Positions 7,281 through 16,434 are shown, counted from the first letter of the stretch. The stretch is DNA of 64,000 nucleotides from Streptomyces pactum (GCF_016031615.1 NZ_JACYXC010000001.1:2790001-2854000); one strand, 5' to 3'. Numbers and translations are program-made. The notes: generated by a model from the letters alone, not told the origin.

Positions 7281-8290
7281 TCAAGCCGCTTGAGTGAGTT
7301 CTTCGACGTTGCTGAGTTGGTTCCGGTCGGAGCGCTCAAGGGTCTTGAAGACCTGGCGGCAGACCACCCGCTTGAGGCATCGCTGCGCGTCACGGGAGGT
7401 CTTTCCTTCGGCGATCTTGCGTGCGACGTACGTTTTCGTAGAGGGATCGAGCCGCATCCGGATCAGGGTGATCGTGTGCATGGCCCGGTTGAGTTGTCGG
7501 TCGCCGCTGCGGTTGCGTCGGTGTCGGTTGGTGAGCCCGGACGAGGCAGGGATCGGCGAGACGCCGGCGAAGGAGGCGAAGGCGGCTTCCGAGCGGAATC
7601 GTCCCTGGTGAGACAAGCTGACCAAGATTTGGGCTGCGGTGATCGGTCCTACTCCGAGCAGGTCGAGAAGCGCGGGGGCCTGCTGCCGCACCAGGGTGAG
7701 GATCTCGTTCTCAAGTTCCTTGGCCTCAACCTGCAGGGCCTGGACGCGTTGGGCCGTGGACCGCATGGCCCGCACCGTCATCCGGTGCTCCAGGTTCTGG
7801 GCCGGGCGGTCGCGGAACTGAGCACAGTATGCGATCTGGGCGGGACGCTTGAGCTTCCGCAGCTCGGAGCGGAGGTCGTCCGGCGCGGAGATGATCAGTG
7901 CTTTGAGCTGGTTGATCGCGGCGGTGGAGGCGAGGACTGCGCAGTGACGGGTGGCAAGCAACACCCGCAGTGCCTCGCGTTCGCCGCGGAGGCGGGGCTG
8001 GATGAGGTGCTCGCTGACGAGGGCTTCCTTGGCTGCCCGGACGGCGTCGATCATGTCGGTGTTGCGGCCTCCGCGGTTGGCCGCTCGTTTTGGGCGGCAG
8101 ACCTCGACGACCTGCTCGCTGGCCTGGTTCAGGAAGACCGCGAGGCCGGCGCCGTAGCTGCCGATGCCTTCCAGGGCCCAACAGCGGCGGCCCGGGATGT
8201 GCTGGCGGGCGAAGTCCAGCAGGCGTCGGTAGCCGTGGGCGTTGGCCGGGGAATCGGTGCTGACCAGGACGGCGCCGATGGGGCTGACGA
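7281..8290 (-). pseudogene. IS110-family transposase, 5'-truncated
   Basis: The reading frame encodes most of an IS110-type DEDD transposase. ALEGIGSYGAGL supplies the catalytic Glu, and GGRNTDMIDAVRAAKEAL the two later Asp residues. The C-terminal Transposase_20 domain is present (LLGVGPITAAQILVSL, then FAGVSPIPASSG with its conserved Ser). Full-length relatives have about 400 residues and begin with a G-I/V-D-x-H-K segment that carries the first Asp. Here homology stops at VSPIGAVL (about 8283), and the upstream 17 codons are unrelated. The protein therefore lacks an active-site residue and is presumed inactive. IS110 elements have no clear terminal inverted repeats, so I cannot place the outer ends. 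Confidence 0.8.
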
Positions 8291-8434
8291 ACAGCGGGGA
8301 CTCACAGTGAAAGCAGCCGAGCCAGAGAAGGCCACACACCTGCTATTCACACAGGTCAGCGACCGATTTTGCTGCAGATGGTCGCAGCTTCCCAGGCTGA
8401 GAGCGTCCGTCGACTGCCCGGGCTCTTTGAAGAG

Positions 8435-9037
8435 TCAGAGAAGGTCCCGCCAGAAGAGGGCCGTCGCTCGCGGGTTCCAGCTGTCGTCGGCCTCGCCCCG
8501 CGCCTCGTCGAACTCCTGATATATGTAGTCGGCCAGGTCCATGCCGTAATGGATGACATCGGTCTGCCACATCGAGAGCACCGGATGCCCGAAGCTTCCC
8601 CGGCCGGCAGGCAGGTACCGGTGGCCATACACGGGCACCATCACCGGCACCTCTGCCAGACGACGCCGCGCCGTATCCAGCGCCGCCGTTCCGTCGGCTG
8701 GACGCTCACCCCAACCCTCGTGCCAGAACGCGTTGTGCTCAACGTCGAGCAGAACACCCTCGACCGGCCAGTCGAGTTGCCGATGCAAGCTGTCCAAATC
8801 GCCGCCGCGCCACTCCGGCCAAGGCCTGGACCAGGTCTGCCCGTCCTCGGGAGGGACGTTGATCGGGAGCCCGGCCGCAAGGAATGCTCGGTGATCGTCC
8901 GCGAACTCGAAGCCGTACTCGCGCTCGATGCGCGTGAACTCGGCCTCCGTCAGCCCCGCCTCGAACTCATAAAAGCCCGTCTGCGCCAGGCGATGTGCGG
9001 CCTCCGCACCCAGGCGTACTCCCATATTGCTGATCAC
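8435..9037 (-). CDS. SMI1/KNR4 (SUKH) family protein
   Basis: The 200-residue protein contains LTEAEFTRIEREYGFEFADD followed by HRAFLAAGLP, the characteristic N-terminal helix pair of SUKH domains. Downstream are several conserved tryptophans (GQTWSRPWPEW, FWHEGWGER). SUKH proteins often act as immunity proteins against polymorphic toxins, but many stand alone with unknown roles. No toxin gene is adjacent. The start is GTG 9037; ATG 9025 is an alternative. It sits next to the truncated IS110 in a disturbed region. Confidence 0.75.
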   Translation of the reverse strand: MISNMGVRLGAEAAHRLAQTGFYEFEAGLTEAEFTRIEREYGFEFADDHRAFLAAGLPINVPPEDGQTWSRPWPEWRGGDLDSLHRQLDWPVEGVLLDVEHNAFWHEGWGERPADGTAALDTARRRLAEVPVMVPVYGHRYLPAGRGSFGHPVLSMWQTDVIHYGMDLADYIYQEFDEARGEADDSWNPRATALFWRDLL

Positions 9038-9300
9038 CGCCGCACGCTAGCGCCGACCGCATCCAACCGTCACCCGAGTTATAGGTGGGCTCAGTCTCAG
9101 CTCTCGTCCGGGACGGATTCGTCCGCCTTGCTGCGGTCGGTCGCCGGGGAGCTGGTGATACTCGCCGTCGGCTTGCCGCACGTCGGACTGCGCGGTGGCC
9201 GGCGGGAATTCGGTCCGCCCGGGAAGCGGTCTTCCACAGCGCCGTCGTGGTGGTGCGGGACACCCTCCACCTGATGCGCCGCCGCCACTACCCCGGCGGG

Positions 9301-9807
9301 TCAGGGCGCGAGCGAGGCGTGAGGGGACCGCCTGGCCGCCGTTGTTCGGGGGTTAGGCGCCCTCCGGGGAGTGGCACTCCTGGGCGGGGGGCGGGCGGGG
9401 CGGGGGGTGCGGTGGGAGGGGTTCCAGAGTTGGTGGGCCTCGCCGCGGGCGAGGTGGTCCTCGTAGATGCGCACCTTGGCCCGCACGACGTCCAAGGTCT
9501 CCTGCAACTCCCGCAGCTGTGCCCGCACCTGGTCCTCGTGCCGGCGCAACAGTTCCAGGCGCTCGTGTTCGTTGCCCGGGCCTTGGCGGACCAGGTCGAT
9601 GTACTGCCGGATCGTCGCCAGTGACATGCCGGAGGAACGCAGTTTGGTGCAGATGGCCAGCCACTCCACGTCTTCCTCGTGGTAGATCCGGCGGCCGTTG
9701 GCCAGGCGGCGCACCGGGTTGGCGAACAGGCCCTCCCGTTCGTAGAACCGCAGCGTGTGCACGCTCAGCCCGCTGCGCTCCGCCATCTCACCGATGCTCA
9801 GGTCCAT
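9301..9807 (-). CDS. MerR-family transcriptional regulator
   Basis: About 168 residues. The N-terminus LSIGEMAERSGLSVHTLRFY is the MerR winged helix-turn-helix, followed by the usual RR-x-NGRRIYHEEDVEWL element and a coiled-coil dimerisation helix (about residues 75-115). No metal-binding cysteines are present, so it is of the non-metal, organic-ligand type. It is divergent from an SDR gene, and the shared intergenic DNA holds a promoter with a 19-bp spacer around a dyad at 9830-9860. It probably regulates that SDR. ATG 9807 was chosen because GGGGG lies at proper distance; GTG 9813 is possible. The C-terminal Pro/Arg-rich tail is low complexity. Confidence 0.85.
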   Translation of the reverse strand: MDLSIGEMAERSGLSVHTLRFYEREGLFANPVRRLANGRRIYHEEDVEWLAICTKLRSSGMSLATIRQYIDLVRQGPGNEHERLELLRRHEDQVRAQLRELQETLDVVRAKVRIYEDHLARGEAHQLWNPSHRTPRPARPPPRSATPRRAPNPRTTAARRSPHASLAP

Positions 9808-9829
9808 GGACACCCCCGTCAGCCAGCGG

Positions 9830-9860
9830 TTGATCTAGAGCCGACTCTAGTTTCTAGGGT
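9830..9860 (+). promoter_or_regulatory. MerR-type promoter of the SDR gene
   Basis: TTGATC (9830-9835) and TAGGGT (9855-9860) are separated by 19 bp. The spacer region contains the dyad CTAGAG-CCGA-CTCTAG (9835-9850). An overlong 19-bp spacer centred on a dyad is the hallmark of MerR-activated promoters. The divergent merR gene makes the assignment coherent. Confidence 0.7.
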
Positions 9861-9900
9861 CGGGTTGTTGGCCAGTCGTGCGATCGGAATGTGGGAGAAG

Positions 9901-10728
9901 ATGAGCGTTTGGTTTGTCACCGGTGCGTCGCGTGGGCTCGGCGCGGAGATCACCCGGGAGGCGCTGGAGCGGGGGCACCGCGTGATCGCCACGGCGAGGG
10001 ACGCGGCGGCGGTGTTCCGGGCGTACCCGGAGAAGCCGGACGGGCTGCTGGCGGTGACCGCGGACGTGACCGACCCGGGGCAGCTGGCGGCCGCGGTGGA
10101 GGCCGGTCTGGCGGAGTTCGGCCGGATCGACGTCGTGGTCAACAACGCCGGGTACGGCGTCGTGGGCGCGGTCGAGGAGATCTCCGACCAAGCGGCCCGG
10201 GAGCTGTTCGACGTCAACGTGTTCGGCGTGCTCAACACCCTGCGGGCCACCCTGCCGACGCTGCGGGCCCAGCGGTCCGGGCACGTCCTGAACATCGGCT
10301 CGGTGAGTGGCTTCGCCACCGCTCCGGCGGTGGGCCTGTACGGCGCGACGAAGTTCGCCCTCGAAGGCATATCCGAGGCGCTCCACGGCGAGCTGGCCCC
10401 GCTCGGCGTCCGGGTCACGATCGTGGAGCCGGGCGGCTTCCGCACCGACTTCCTCAAGGACACCAGCATCCAGGTCGCGCCGGCCTCCATCCCGGACTAC
10501 GCGACCGGCGCGGGACCGGTGCGTGAGGCGCTGATCCGGAGCAACGGTCACCAGCCGGGCGACCCGGCGAAGGCGGCCAGGGCCATCGTCGATGTCACCG
10601 AGGCCGCCGAGCCGCCGCTGCGCCTGGTGCTGGGCGCGGACGCGGTGGAGCGCGTCGAGGCGAAGCTGGATCTGGTGCGACGCGAACTGGATCAGTGGCG
10701 CGAGGTGGCGCTCTCCACCGGCGTCTGA
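9901..10728 (+). CDS. Short-chain dehydrogenase/reductase (SDR)
   Basis: A 275-residue classical SDR. The cofactor motif is TGASRGLG, which favours NADP(H) because of the basic residue. NNAGYG follows, then the active-site Ser in NIGSVSGF and the catalytic pair in YGATK. The sequence resembles oxidoreductases of the 'retinol dehydrogenase-like' SDR group common in actinomycetes; the substrate is unknown. The start ATG 9901 has GGGAGAAG directly upstream; ATG 9889 is in frame. Transcription is probably controlled by the divergent MerR protein. Confidence 0.9.
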   Translation: MSVWFVTGASRGLGAEITREALERGHRVIATARDAAAVFRAYPEKPDGLLAVTADVTDPGQLAAAVEAGLAEFGRIDVVVNNAGYGVVGAVEEISDQAARELFDVNVFGVLNTLRATLPTLRAQRSGHVLNIGSVSGFATAPAVGLYGATKFALEGISEALHGELAPLGVRVTIVEPGGFRTDFLKDTSIQVAPASIPDYATGAGPVREALIRSNGHQPGDPAKAARAIVDVTEAAEPPLRLVLGADAVERVEAKLDLVRRELDQWREVALSTGV

Positions 10729-10761
10729 GGCCTGTGTGAGGCGGCGGCTGCCGCCCGCCGC

Positions 10762-10857
10762 GCGGGTTCCGGCTGGTGCGGGTTCCGGCCGGTGCGGGTT
10801 CCGGCCGGTGCGGGTTCCGGCCGGTGCGGGTTTCGCCTGGTGCGGGTTCCGTCTGCC
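10762..10857. repeat. 16-bp tandem repeat, six units
   Basis: The unit GCGGGTTCCGGCCGGT occurs six times head to tail, the middle copies identical and the outer ones diverged. It lies in the gene-free stretch 10729-11075 after the SDR stop. It has no open frame with a good start and no spacer structure, so it is a simple minisatellite. Confidence 0.8.
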
Positions 10858-10936
10858 GGGGGTTCGGTTGCTGCGGCGGGTGGCGCCGGTGCGCGGCCCT
10901 CGGGGGCACGGGGGTCCCTCGGGGGCACGGGGCAGC

Positions 10937-10981
10937 GGCCCGGTGGCCCTTCCGCTCGGTGAGCGGGAGGGCCACCGGGCC
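10937..10981. terminator. Large hairpin between SDR and PH-like genes
   Basis: A 14-bp perfect stem (10937-10950 with 10968-10981) closes a 17-base loop. There is no T-run, as is common in high-GC actinomycetes. The genes on either side converge on it, so it may terminate both. Confidence 0.65.
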
Positions 10982-11075
10982 CGTGCCGTGTGTGGGGCGG
11001 GTGGTGGCCGGGTGTCCGGCCCGGCGGGTGGTGGCCGGCCTCCGGCCACCACCGCCGTCGTCCGGTCCGGGGCGG

Positions 11076-11510
11076 TCAGCCGGCCACGGGCAGGGCGGCC
11101 GCCACCGCGTTCCGGTCCTTGCGGCCGACCAGCGGGAAGATGATCTTCAGGCCCTGCTCCTGGTCCGGCGAGGAGACGACGAAGGAGGAGTTGAGCACAC
11201 GCTCCTTGATCGCGGTGCGGACGAGGCCGGCGCGCGGAATCGTCATCAGGTGCTCCTCCGGCTTCGCGAAGGTCGGGTTGGCCCGGAAGGTGAAGATGCG
11301 GCGGTCGGTCATGGCCAGGTACATCGGCGTCGGTGCCGGGATCACGGTCATGCCACCGCCGCTCACGATCGCCGACGCCGCCGCGAACGCGGTGGTCCGG
11401 CGTACCGAGACCGAACTCAGGTTCACGATGGTGGTCACCTCGACCTGCTCCCCGGGGTCGAGCATGGGGTCGAGGGCGGCCAGCAGCAATCGGCGGCGCT
11501 TTCCGTTCAC
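11076..11510 (-). CDS. PH-like domain protein, hypothetical
   Basis: A 144-residue cytosolic protein starting at GTG 11510, seven bases after AGGAG. The central part (MLDPGEQVEVTTIVNL... MYLAMTDRRIFTF... LVRTAIKERV) has the strand pattern of bacterial PH-like domains. In these, a 'LTDRRLL'-type strand follows a Gly/Asp-rich opening. Such proteins are widespread in Streptomyces without defined function. No signal peptide or membrane segment is visible. Longer in-frame starts exist but lack ribosome binding sites. Confidence 0.65.
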   Translation of the reverse strand: MNGKRRRLLLAALDPMLDPGEQVEVTTIVNLSSVSVRRTTAFAAASAIVSGGGMTVIPAPTPMYLAMTDRRIFTFRANPTFAKPEEHLMTIPRAGLVRTAIKERVLNSSFVVSSPDQEQGLKIIFPLVGRKDRNAVAAALPVAG

Positions 11511-11981
11511 GGGGTACTCCTGCGATCTTGCACGGGACCGGACGGCGGAACGTTCCGCCCGGCAGGCAGCGGTCCGGCGTCCGGGCACCGCCAGGAGACG
11601 TCGTGATCCGGGCGGTGCGCGCGGGTCGGACTTCCTCGCGGGGCACGGCCGGCGTGAGCTGTCGGCATACCTTGCCATACGCCATCCCGGTCACCGTCCG
11701 GGCCCCGGCATCGGAGACCCGGGGTACCACAGTGGCGGCGGGAGCGGCGAAAGACCGCGGTCCGGCCGCGGTCCGGTCCGGGGTGGCCGGCGGCGGACAG
11801 GTGCCCGGCGCGTCCGTACCCGTGGGGTGATCGCCCGCCCGGCGGGAGCGCTCAGGGCCCGGGTAGCGGGATGGCCGTACGGGAAGTTCCGTGCCGCGCG
11901 TCAATTGGGTCAAGGACTGGCCTTGTTGGTCCCTAGCGTCCTCCTTGCCCGGCGGAACACACACCACGGAAGGCAGCGATC
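11511..11981. other. Gene-free divergent region
   Basis: This region separates the divergent PH-like and DinB genes and presumably holds both promoters. An imperfect inverted repeat (CAAGGAC...GTCCTCCTTG) lies about 30-70 bases before the DinB start. No gene seen. Confidence 0.4.
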
Positions 11982-12548
11982 ATGAGCGAGACCACGAAGG
12001 TCAGCGAACCGGCCACGCACGACCCGGCCGGTGCGCCGGCCGTCACCGGCGAGCGCGCCGAGTGGCTGGAGGCCCTGGCCAAGCAGCGGCACTTCCTGCG
12101 GTTCACCACCCGCGACCTCACCGACGAGCAGGCCGGGCTGCGGACCACCGCCGGCGAGCTGTGCCTGGGCGGTCTGATCAAGCACGTCACCGCGGCCGAG
12201 CGGAACTGGGCGCAGTTCATCGTGGACGGCCCGTGGATAGAGGACTTCACCGCCATGACCGAGGAGGACTGGCAGCGGCGGGCCGAGGAGTTCCGGATGC
12301 TGCCCGGCGAGACACTGGCCGGCGTGCTCGCCGACTACGCCGAGGCGGCCCGCCGGACCGACGAACTGATCGCCGGCCTCCCCGACCTGGACGCCACCCA
12401 GCCGCTGCCGAAGGCCCCGTGGTTCGAGTCGGGCGCGCGGTGGTCGGTCCGCCGGGTGCTGATGCACCTCATCGCCGAGACCGCCCAGCACGCCGGCCAC
12501 GCCGACATCATCCGCGAGTCCCTGGACGGCGCCAAGAGCATGGGGTAG
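11982..12548 (+). CDS. DinB family protein (DUF664-like)
   Basis: A 188-residue four-helix-bundle protein. Metal-ligand histidines characteristic of the DinB/YfiT fold are visible: LIKHVTAAERNW in helix 2, and LMHLIAETAQHAGHADIIRE near the C-terminus with the H-x3-H pattern. Members include mycothiol-dependent transferases and many of unknown activity. No close pathway partner lies nearby. The ATG is nine bases after GGAAGG. Confidence 0.85.
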   Translation: MSETTKVSEPATHDPAGAPAVTGERAEWLEALAKQRHFLRFTTRDLTDEQAGLRTTAGELCLGGLIKHVTAAERNWAQFIVDGPWIEDFTAMTEEDWQRRAEEFRMLPGETLAGVLADYAEAARRTDELIAGLPDLDATQPLPKAPWFESGARWSVRRVLMHLIAETAQHAGHADIIRESLDGAKSMG

Positions 12549-12714
12549 CCGGCGGTCGGGGGGACGTGGCGCCCCGCAGGGTCTGGTGGCGGTCTGTCCG
12601 CCGGGGCCGGCTGCGGGGCGTATGGGGCAGGCGGGGCGGGGATGAGCCGGGGATGGCCGGGGGCGCGCGGAAGCGGGCCGGGGATCGGTCCGGGGTGCGC
12701 GGGGGGCGGAAAAG

Positions 12715-13746
12715 GTGTCGCGCGGGAGGTCGCACGGCGGCGGCGACCACCGGCAGCCCCGCCGGGGCCCTCGTCGGCACCCGTCCAGCCTGCGCCAGGC
12801 GGCCACCGCCGTGCGCCCGTCCTGGTCCGAGCTGCCCACCGCCGTCCGGGAGACGGTCGCCGGACACCTCGGCGGCCCGGTGGTGGCGAGGCCGAGCGCC
12901 GGTGGCGGATTCACCAGCGGGTACGCCGCGGTGCTCCGGGGCGCCCGCGCGGCCTGCTTCGTCAAGGCGGTGGACGTCACGGCGAACCCGGTGGTCGCGG
13001 ACTGTTACCGGCGCGAGGCGCTGATCAACCGGGCGCTTCCGGCAGCGGTGCCGGCGCCGCGCGTCCGGTGGTGCGAGGAGCCGGACGGCTGGCTCGTCCT
13101 GGGTTTCGACGCGATCGGGGACGGCCGGATGCCGGCCACCCCGTGGCGGCCGGACGAACTCGCCGCCGTGCTGGAGGCGTACGCGGTGACCGCCGAGGCC
13201 CTCTCCGTCCCCTCGGGACGGCTGCGGGACGTGGGGCTGCGGCCGGTCACCGACGGCGACTTCGCCGACTGGCGGCGCCGGGCCGCGGGCGGCCCGGACA
13301 CGGTCCGGCTCCCGGGCTGGGTGCCGGCGGGGAAGCTGGACGCGCTGGCCGGGCTGGAGACGGACTGGCGGCGGGCCGTCGCGGGCGACTCGGTGCTCCA
13401 CCACGACCTGCGGCAGGACAACGTCCTTCTCGACCCGCACGGGCGGGCGTGGATCTGTGACTGGAACTGGCCCTGCCTGGGCGCGAGCTGGTTCGACCTG
13501 GTGCTCCTGCTGGCCACCGCGTACGCCGACGGGCACGACGCGACCGCGCTCTTCCGCGCCCACCCCACCGCGCGCGGGGTGGACGACGAACAGCTCGACG
13601 CCGCCCTCGCCGCGCTGTCCGGCTTCTTCCTCGCCTCCGGTGCCCATCCGCCGGCCGACTGGTCCCCGTACATCCGGCAGCACCAGACGTGGTGCGGTGA
13701 GGTCACCCTGCGCTGGCTGGCCGAACGGCGCGGCTGGGAGATGTGA
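12715..13746 (+). CDS. Aminoglycoside phosphotransferase-fold kinase
   Basis: The protein is up to 343 residues. The catalytic loop is VLHHDLRQDNVLL (H-x-D-x4-N) and the Mg-binding loop ICDWNW (D-x-D/N position), as in APH/choline kinase enzymes. The N-lobe contains a Gly-rich segment (SAGGGFTSGYAAVLRG) and FVKAVD, whose lysine should bind ATP. It may phosphorylate a small molecule or be a resistance determinant; the substrate cannot be told. GTG 12715 gives the longest protein, but the first 32 residues are low complexity, and GTG 12811 (VRPSWSELP) is an equally good start. Confidence 0.75.
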   Translation: MSRGRSHGGGDHRQPRRGPRRHPSSLRQAATAVRPSWSELPTAVRETVAGHLGGPVVARPSAGGGFTSGYAAVLRGARAACFVKAVDVTANPVVADCYRREALINRALPAAVPAPRVRWCEEPDGWLVLGFDAIGDGRMPATPWRPDELAAVLEAYAVTAEALSVPSGRLRDVGLRPVTDGDFADWRRRAAGGPDTVRLPGWVPAGKLDALAGLETDWRRAVAGDSVLHHDLRQDNVLLDPHGRAWICDWNWPCLGASWFDLVLLLATAYADGHDATALFRAHPTARGVDDEQLDAALAALSGFFLASGAHPPADWSPYIRQHQTWCGEVTLRWLAERRGWEM

Positions 13747-13845
13747 GGGGCCGCGGAGGCGCTGCGTCCCTCCGCGGCCGCGTGGCTCGGCGCCCGTCGG
13801 GGACCGCGGGGGCGGTGGGCCCAGTGGCGGGGCGGCAAGAGGTGG

Positions 13846-15382
13846 TCAGCCGGGGTGCGGGATGCGGACGGCGAGGAGGGCCATGTCGTCGTGGCCGTCG
13901 CTGGGGTGCTGGTCGGCCAGGGCGGTGACGAACTCCTCCAGCGGCATCTCGGAGCAGGACACCGCCAGCTTGGCGAGGGCCTCCAGCGAGGTGTCCAGGG
14001 GGTGTGCCGGGTGCTCGACCAGGCCGTCGGTGAAGAACAGGACGGTGGAGCCGGCCGGGACGGTGTGCCGGTGGTCGGGCCGGTCCTGGTCGAGGACCAC
14101 CCCCAGCGGGAGTCCGGGCTCGCCCCACAGGAACTCGGTGCGGCCGTCCGGCGTGAGCAGCAGGGGCGGCTGGTGCCCGGCGCTGCTCCAGTGGAGCGTC
14201 CAGGTGGAGGTGCGGGCCGGGCCACCGGCGGGCAGGGTCGCCGGGGGGTGGCCGGGTCGGTGGCCGTGGTGGGGGGCGCCCCCGGTCCGGGGTCGTCCGG
14301 CGGGGTGGGGGTGCTGGAGTCGTCCGGTGGGGCGGGGGGTGTCCGGCAGGGGCGGGCGGGTCGGGTTCCAGGCGGGCCAGGCAGGCGGTGGTGACGGGGA
14401 CGTCGGTGATGGCCTGGAGGGTGCGGTCCAGCTGGTGGAGGACCTCGCTGGGCGGCGTGCACCGGTCGTACACCAGGGCGCGCAGCATGTTGCGGGCCTG
14501 AGCCATGGCCGCCGCGGCGTTCAGGTCGTGTCCGACCACGTCGCCGATGACGGCCGCGCAGGAGCCGTCCGGCAGCAGCATGGTGTCGTACCAGTCGCCG
14601 CCCAGGTGGTGGGGCTGGGCGGCGGGCCGGTAGACGGCCGCCGCCTCGAAGGGCCGCAGGTCGGGCACGGCCGGCAGCAGCAGCCGCTGGAAGTGCTCGG
14701 CGCCGGAGTGCACCTGTTCGTAGAGCCGGGCGTTGGCGATGGCTATGCCCGCCGCCCCCGCGAGGGCGACCAGGATCTCCTCGTCCTGGGCGTCGAAGGG
14801 CTGCCCGTCGTGCCGTTCGGACAGGTACAGGTCGCCGTAGACCTTGCCGCGGACGGTGATCGCCGCGCCGAGCAGGGTGCGCATGTGGGGGTGGCCGGGC
14901 GGGAAGCCGACCGAGGCGGGGTGGGCGGTGAGGTCGGTCAGCCGCAGCGGCTGCGGGTGGTGGATGAGGTGGCCGAGGACGCCGCGGCCGCGCGGGAAGT
15001 CGATCCCGGCCAGGTCGGCGCGCTCCTGCTCGGTGAGGCCGGCGGTGATGAACTGGTCCAGCCGCGAGCCGGTTCCGTCCAGCACGCCGAGGGCGCCGTA
15101 GCGGGCGCCGACCAGGTCCATCGCGGTGGTGACGATGCGGCGCAGCACCACCGGGAGTTCCAGCTCCCGGCTGATGGTCAGCACCGCGTCGAGCAGTGCC
15201 TGAAGCCGGTCCCTGGCCTCGGCCAGCGCCCTGAGCCGGTCGGCCGGCTCCTCCGGCGGGGTGTCCGCGGAATCCTCCGCGCCGGCCGCCCCGGTGGCGG
15301 CGCCGGGCCCCGGCGGATCGGGGCACGGTGCCGGGGGCGGGTCCGCGGACTGTCGCCACCGGGGTGCTTCCCCAGTTCCCAT
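13846..15382 (-). pseudogene. GAF-SpoIIE (PP2C) phosphatase, apparently frameshifted
   Basis: ATG 15382 (GGAG nine bases upstream) opens a frame encoding a coiled segment, then a GAF domain (about residues 45-195). The first half of a SpoIIE/PP2C phosphatase follows, with GGDWYDTM and GDVVGHD carrying the metal-binding Asp residues. Homology then leaves this frame in a C-rich tract around 14330-14345. It resumes in the next frame with TSTWTLHWSSAGHQPPLLLT, FFTDGLVEHP and the final metal-site DDMALLAVR, stopping at 13846. A single-base indel in the homopolymer near 14336 would restore a ~510-residue enzyme of the kind that controls anti-sigma factor switches or stress signalling. It could be a sequencing error or a real mutation. 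The uncorrected frame continues to 13703 as nonsense. Confidence 0.75.
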
Positions 15383-15945
15383 CCCGCACTCCGTTCCGTC
15401 CACACCGGTCCCGCCACACCGTAGCCGCGATCAACTCCGGCCGGGGCCGGGCGCGTTCTACCCGGGGGCGGTATTCGGCCTTCGCGGCCGGAGGTGGGCG
15501 GAACATACCGGAGGGCGCGGCCGAACCCGGGAGAGGAGCGGCGGACCGGACATTCCGGCAGCCGCGGACGGGCCGGGCGGAACGGGGCGGTGGCGTGGGT
15601 GTCCCCGGGTGACGGGGGTGATGTGGACGGGAGCGGGTGCCCGGGGTGATGTGGACGGGCTCTGGTGACCGGGGCGATGGCGTGGTGCGGGTGTGTCCCC
15701 GGGTGACGGTGACGGGGTGATGCGGGCGGGCCCTGGCGGGACGGGGCGGTGGCGCGGGGGTCCCCGGATGACGGCGGGCGATGCGGACGGAACAGTCGGG
15801 CCCGGGCGGCTCGTGGACAGGGGCCGCCCGGGCGGGGCATGGACGGGCCCGCCCGGGCCGGGGCGGTGGCGCTGCGGGCACCTCCACCCCCGGCGCCGGG
15901 CGGGCGGGTGTCAACCGGACGCGGGGCGGCCGGGCAGGGGGCGGT
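15383..15945. other. Gene-free stretch with degenerate GGGGTGATG repeats
   Basis: Between the phosphatase start and the lectin stop the DNA holds short degenerate repeats of GGGTGATGTGGACGGG and related units (about 15600-15790). No frame has convincing coding character. Confidence 0.4.
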
Positions 15946-16434
15946 TCACCCGGTGGGCGTCCACTTCTGGTACGACCCGCCGTTGCAGGAGTGCGGATAG
16001 ACGTCCCGGCCGTTGCTGTCGAGACAGTGGCCGGTGGCCAGATTCCGCAGCGTGACCGTGCCGCCCGAACTGCTCACCGTCCACTTCTGGTACGAACCCC
16101 CGTTGCAGGAGTGCGGATAGACGTCCCGGCCGTTGCTGTCCAGGCAGTGGCCGGTGGCCAGATTCCGCAGCGTGACCGTGCCACCGGAACTGCTCACCGC
16201 CCATTTCTGGTACGACCCGCCGTTACAGGAGTGCGGGTACACGTCCCGGCCGTTGCTGTCGAGACAGTGCCCGGTGGCGAGGTTCCGGTAGACGGTGGTG
16301 GCCGCCGCCTCGGCGGAGGGCTGCGCGCCGGCGCCCCCCGCGGAGGCGAAGCACATCAGCCCCGCCGCCAGCACCACCGCGGACCGCTTGCCCTGAGCCC
16401 GGACGGCCTCGCGCAGTCCCTCACGCAGTCCCAT
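15946..16434 (-). CDS. Secreted ricin-type beta-trefoil lectin
   Basis: The 162-residue protein starts at ATG 16434 behind AAGGGGA. A signal peptide is evident (basic N-region, hydrophobic stretch AVVLAAGLMCFASA, likely cleavage after GAGA). The mature part consists of three almost identical 40-residue modules, each with GHCLDSNGRDVYPHSC and the Q-x-W motif SYQKW. This is one beta-trefoil carbohydrate-binding domain and nothing else, whereas in Streptomyces such domains are usually fused to glycosidases. It probably binds sugars outside the cell. The modules are nearly identical even at DNA level, indicating recent duplication or gene conversion. Confidence 0.9.
   Translation of the reverse strand: MGLREGLREAVRAQGKRSAVVLAAGLMCFASAGGAGAQPSAEAAATTVYRNLATGHCLDSNGRDVYPHSCNGGSYQKWAVSSSGGTVTLRNLATGHCLDSNGRDVYPHSCNGGSYQKWTVSSSGGTVTLRNLATGHCLDSNGRDVYPHSCNGGSYQKWTPTG
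15959..16285 (-). repeat. Three near-identical 120-bp lectin modules
   Basis: Units at about 15959-16078, 16079-16198 and 16199-16285 differ at only a few positions, including silent ones. Each encodes one beta-trefoil lobe. The last is shorter because it reaches the signal peptide junction. Confidence 0.85.

Noticed and set aside
9097..9288. 63-codon minus-strand frame between the SUKH and merR genes
   Set aside because: Low-complexity Ser/Arg/Pro composition with no domain or ribosome binding site; left uncalled.
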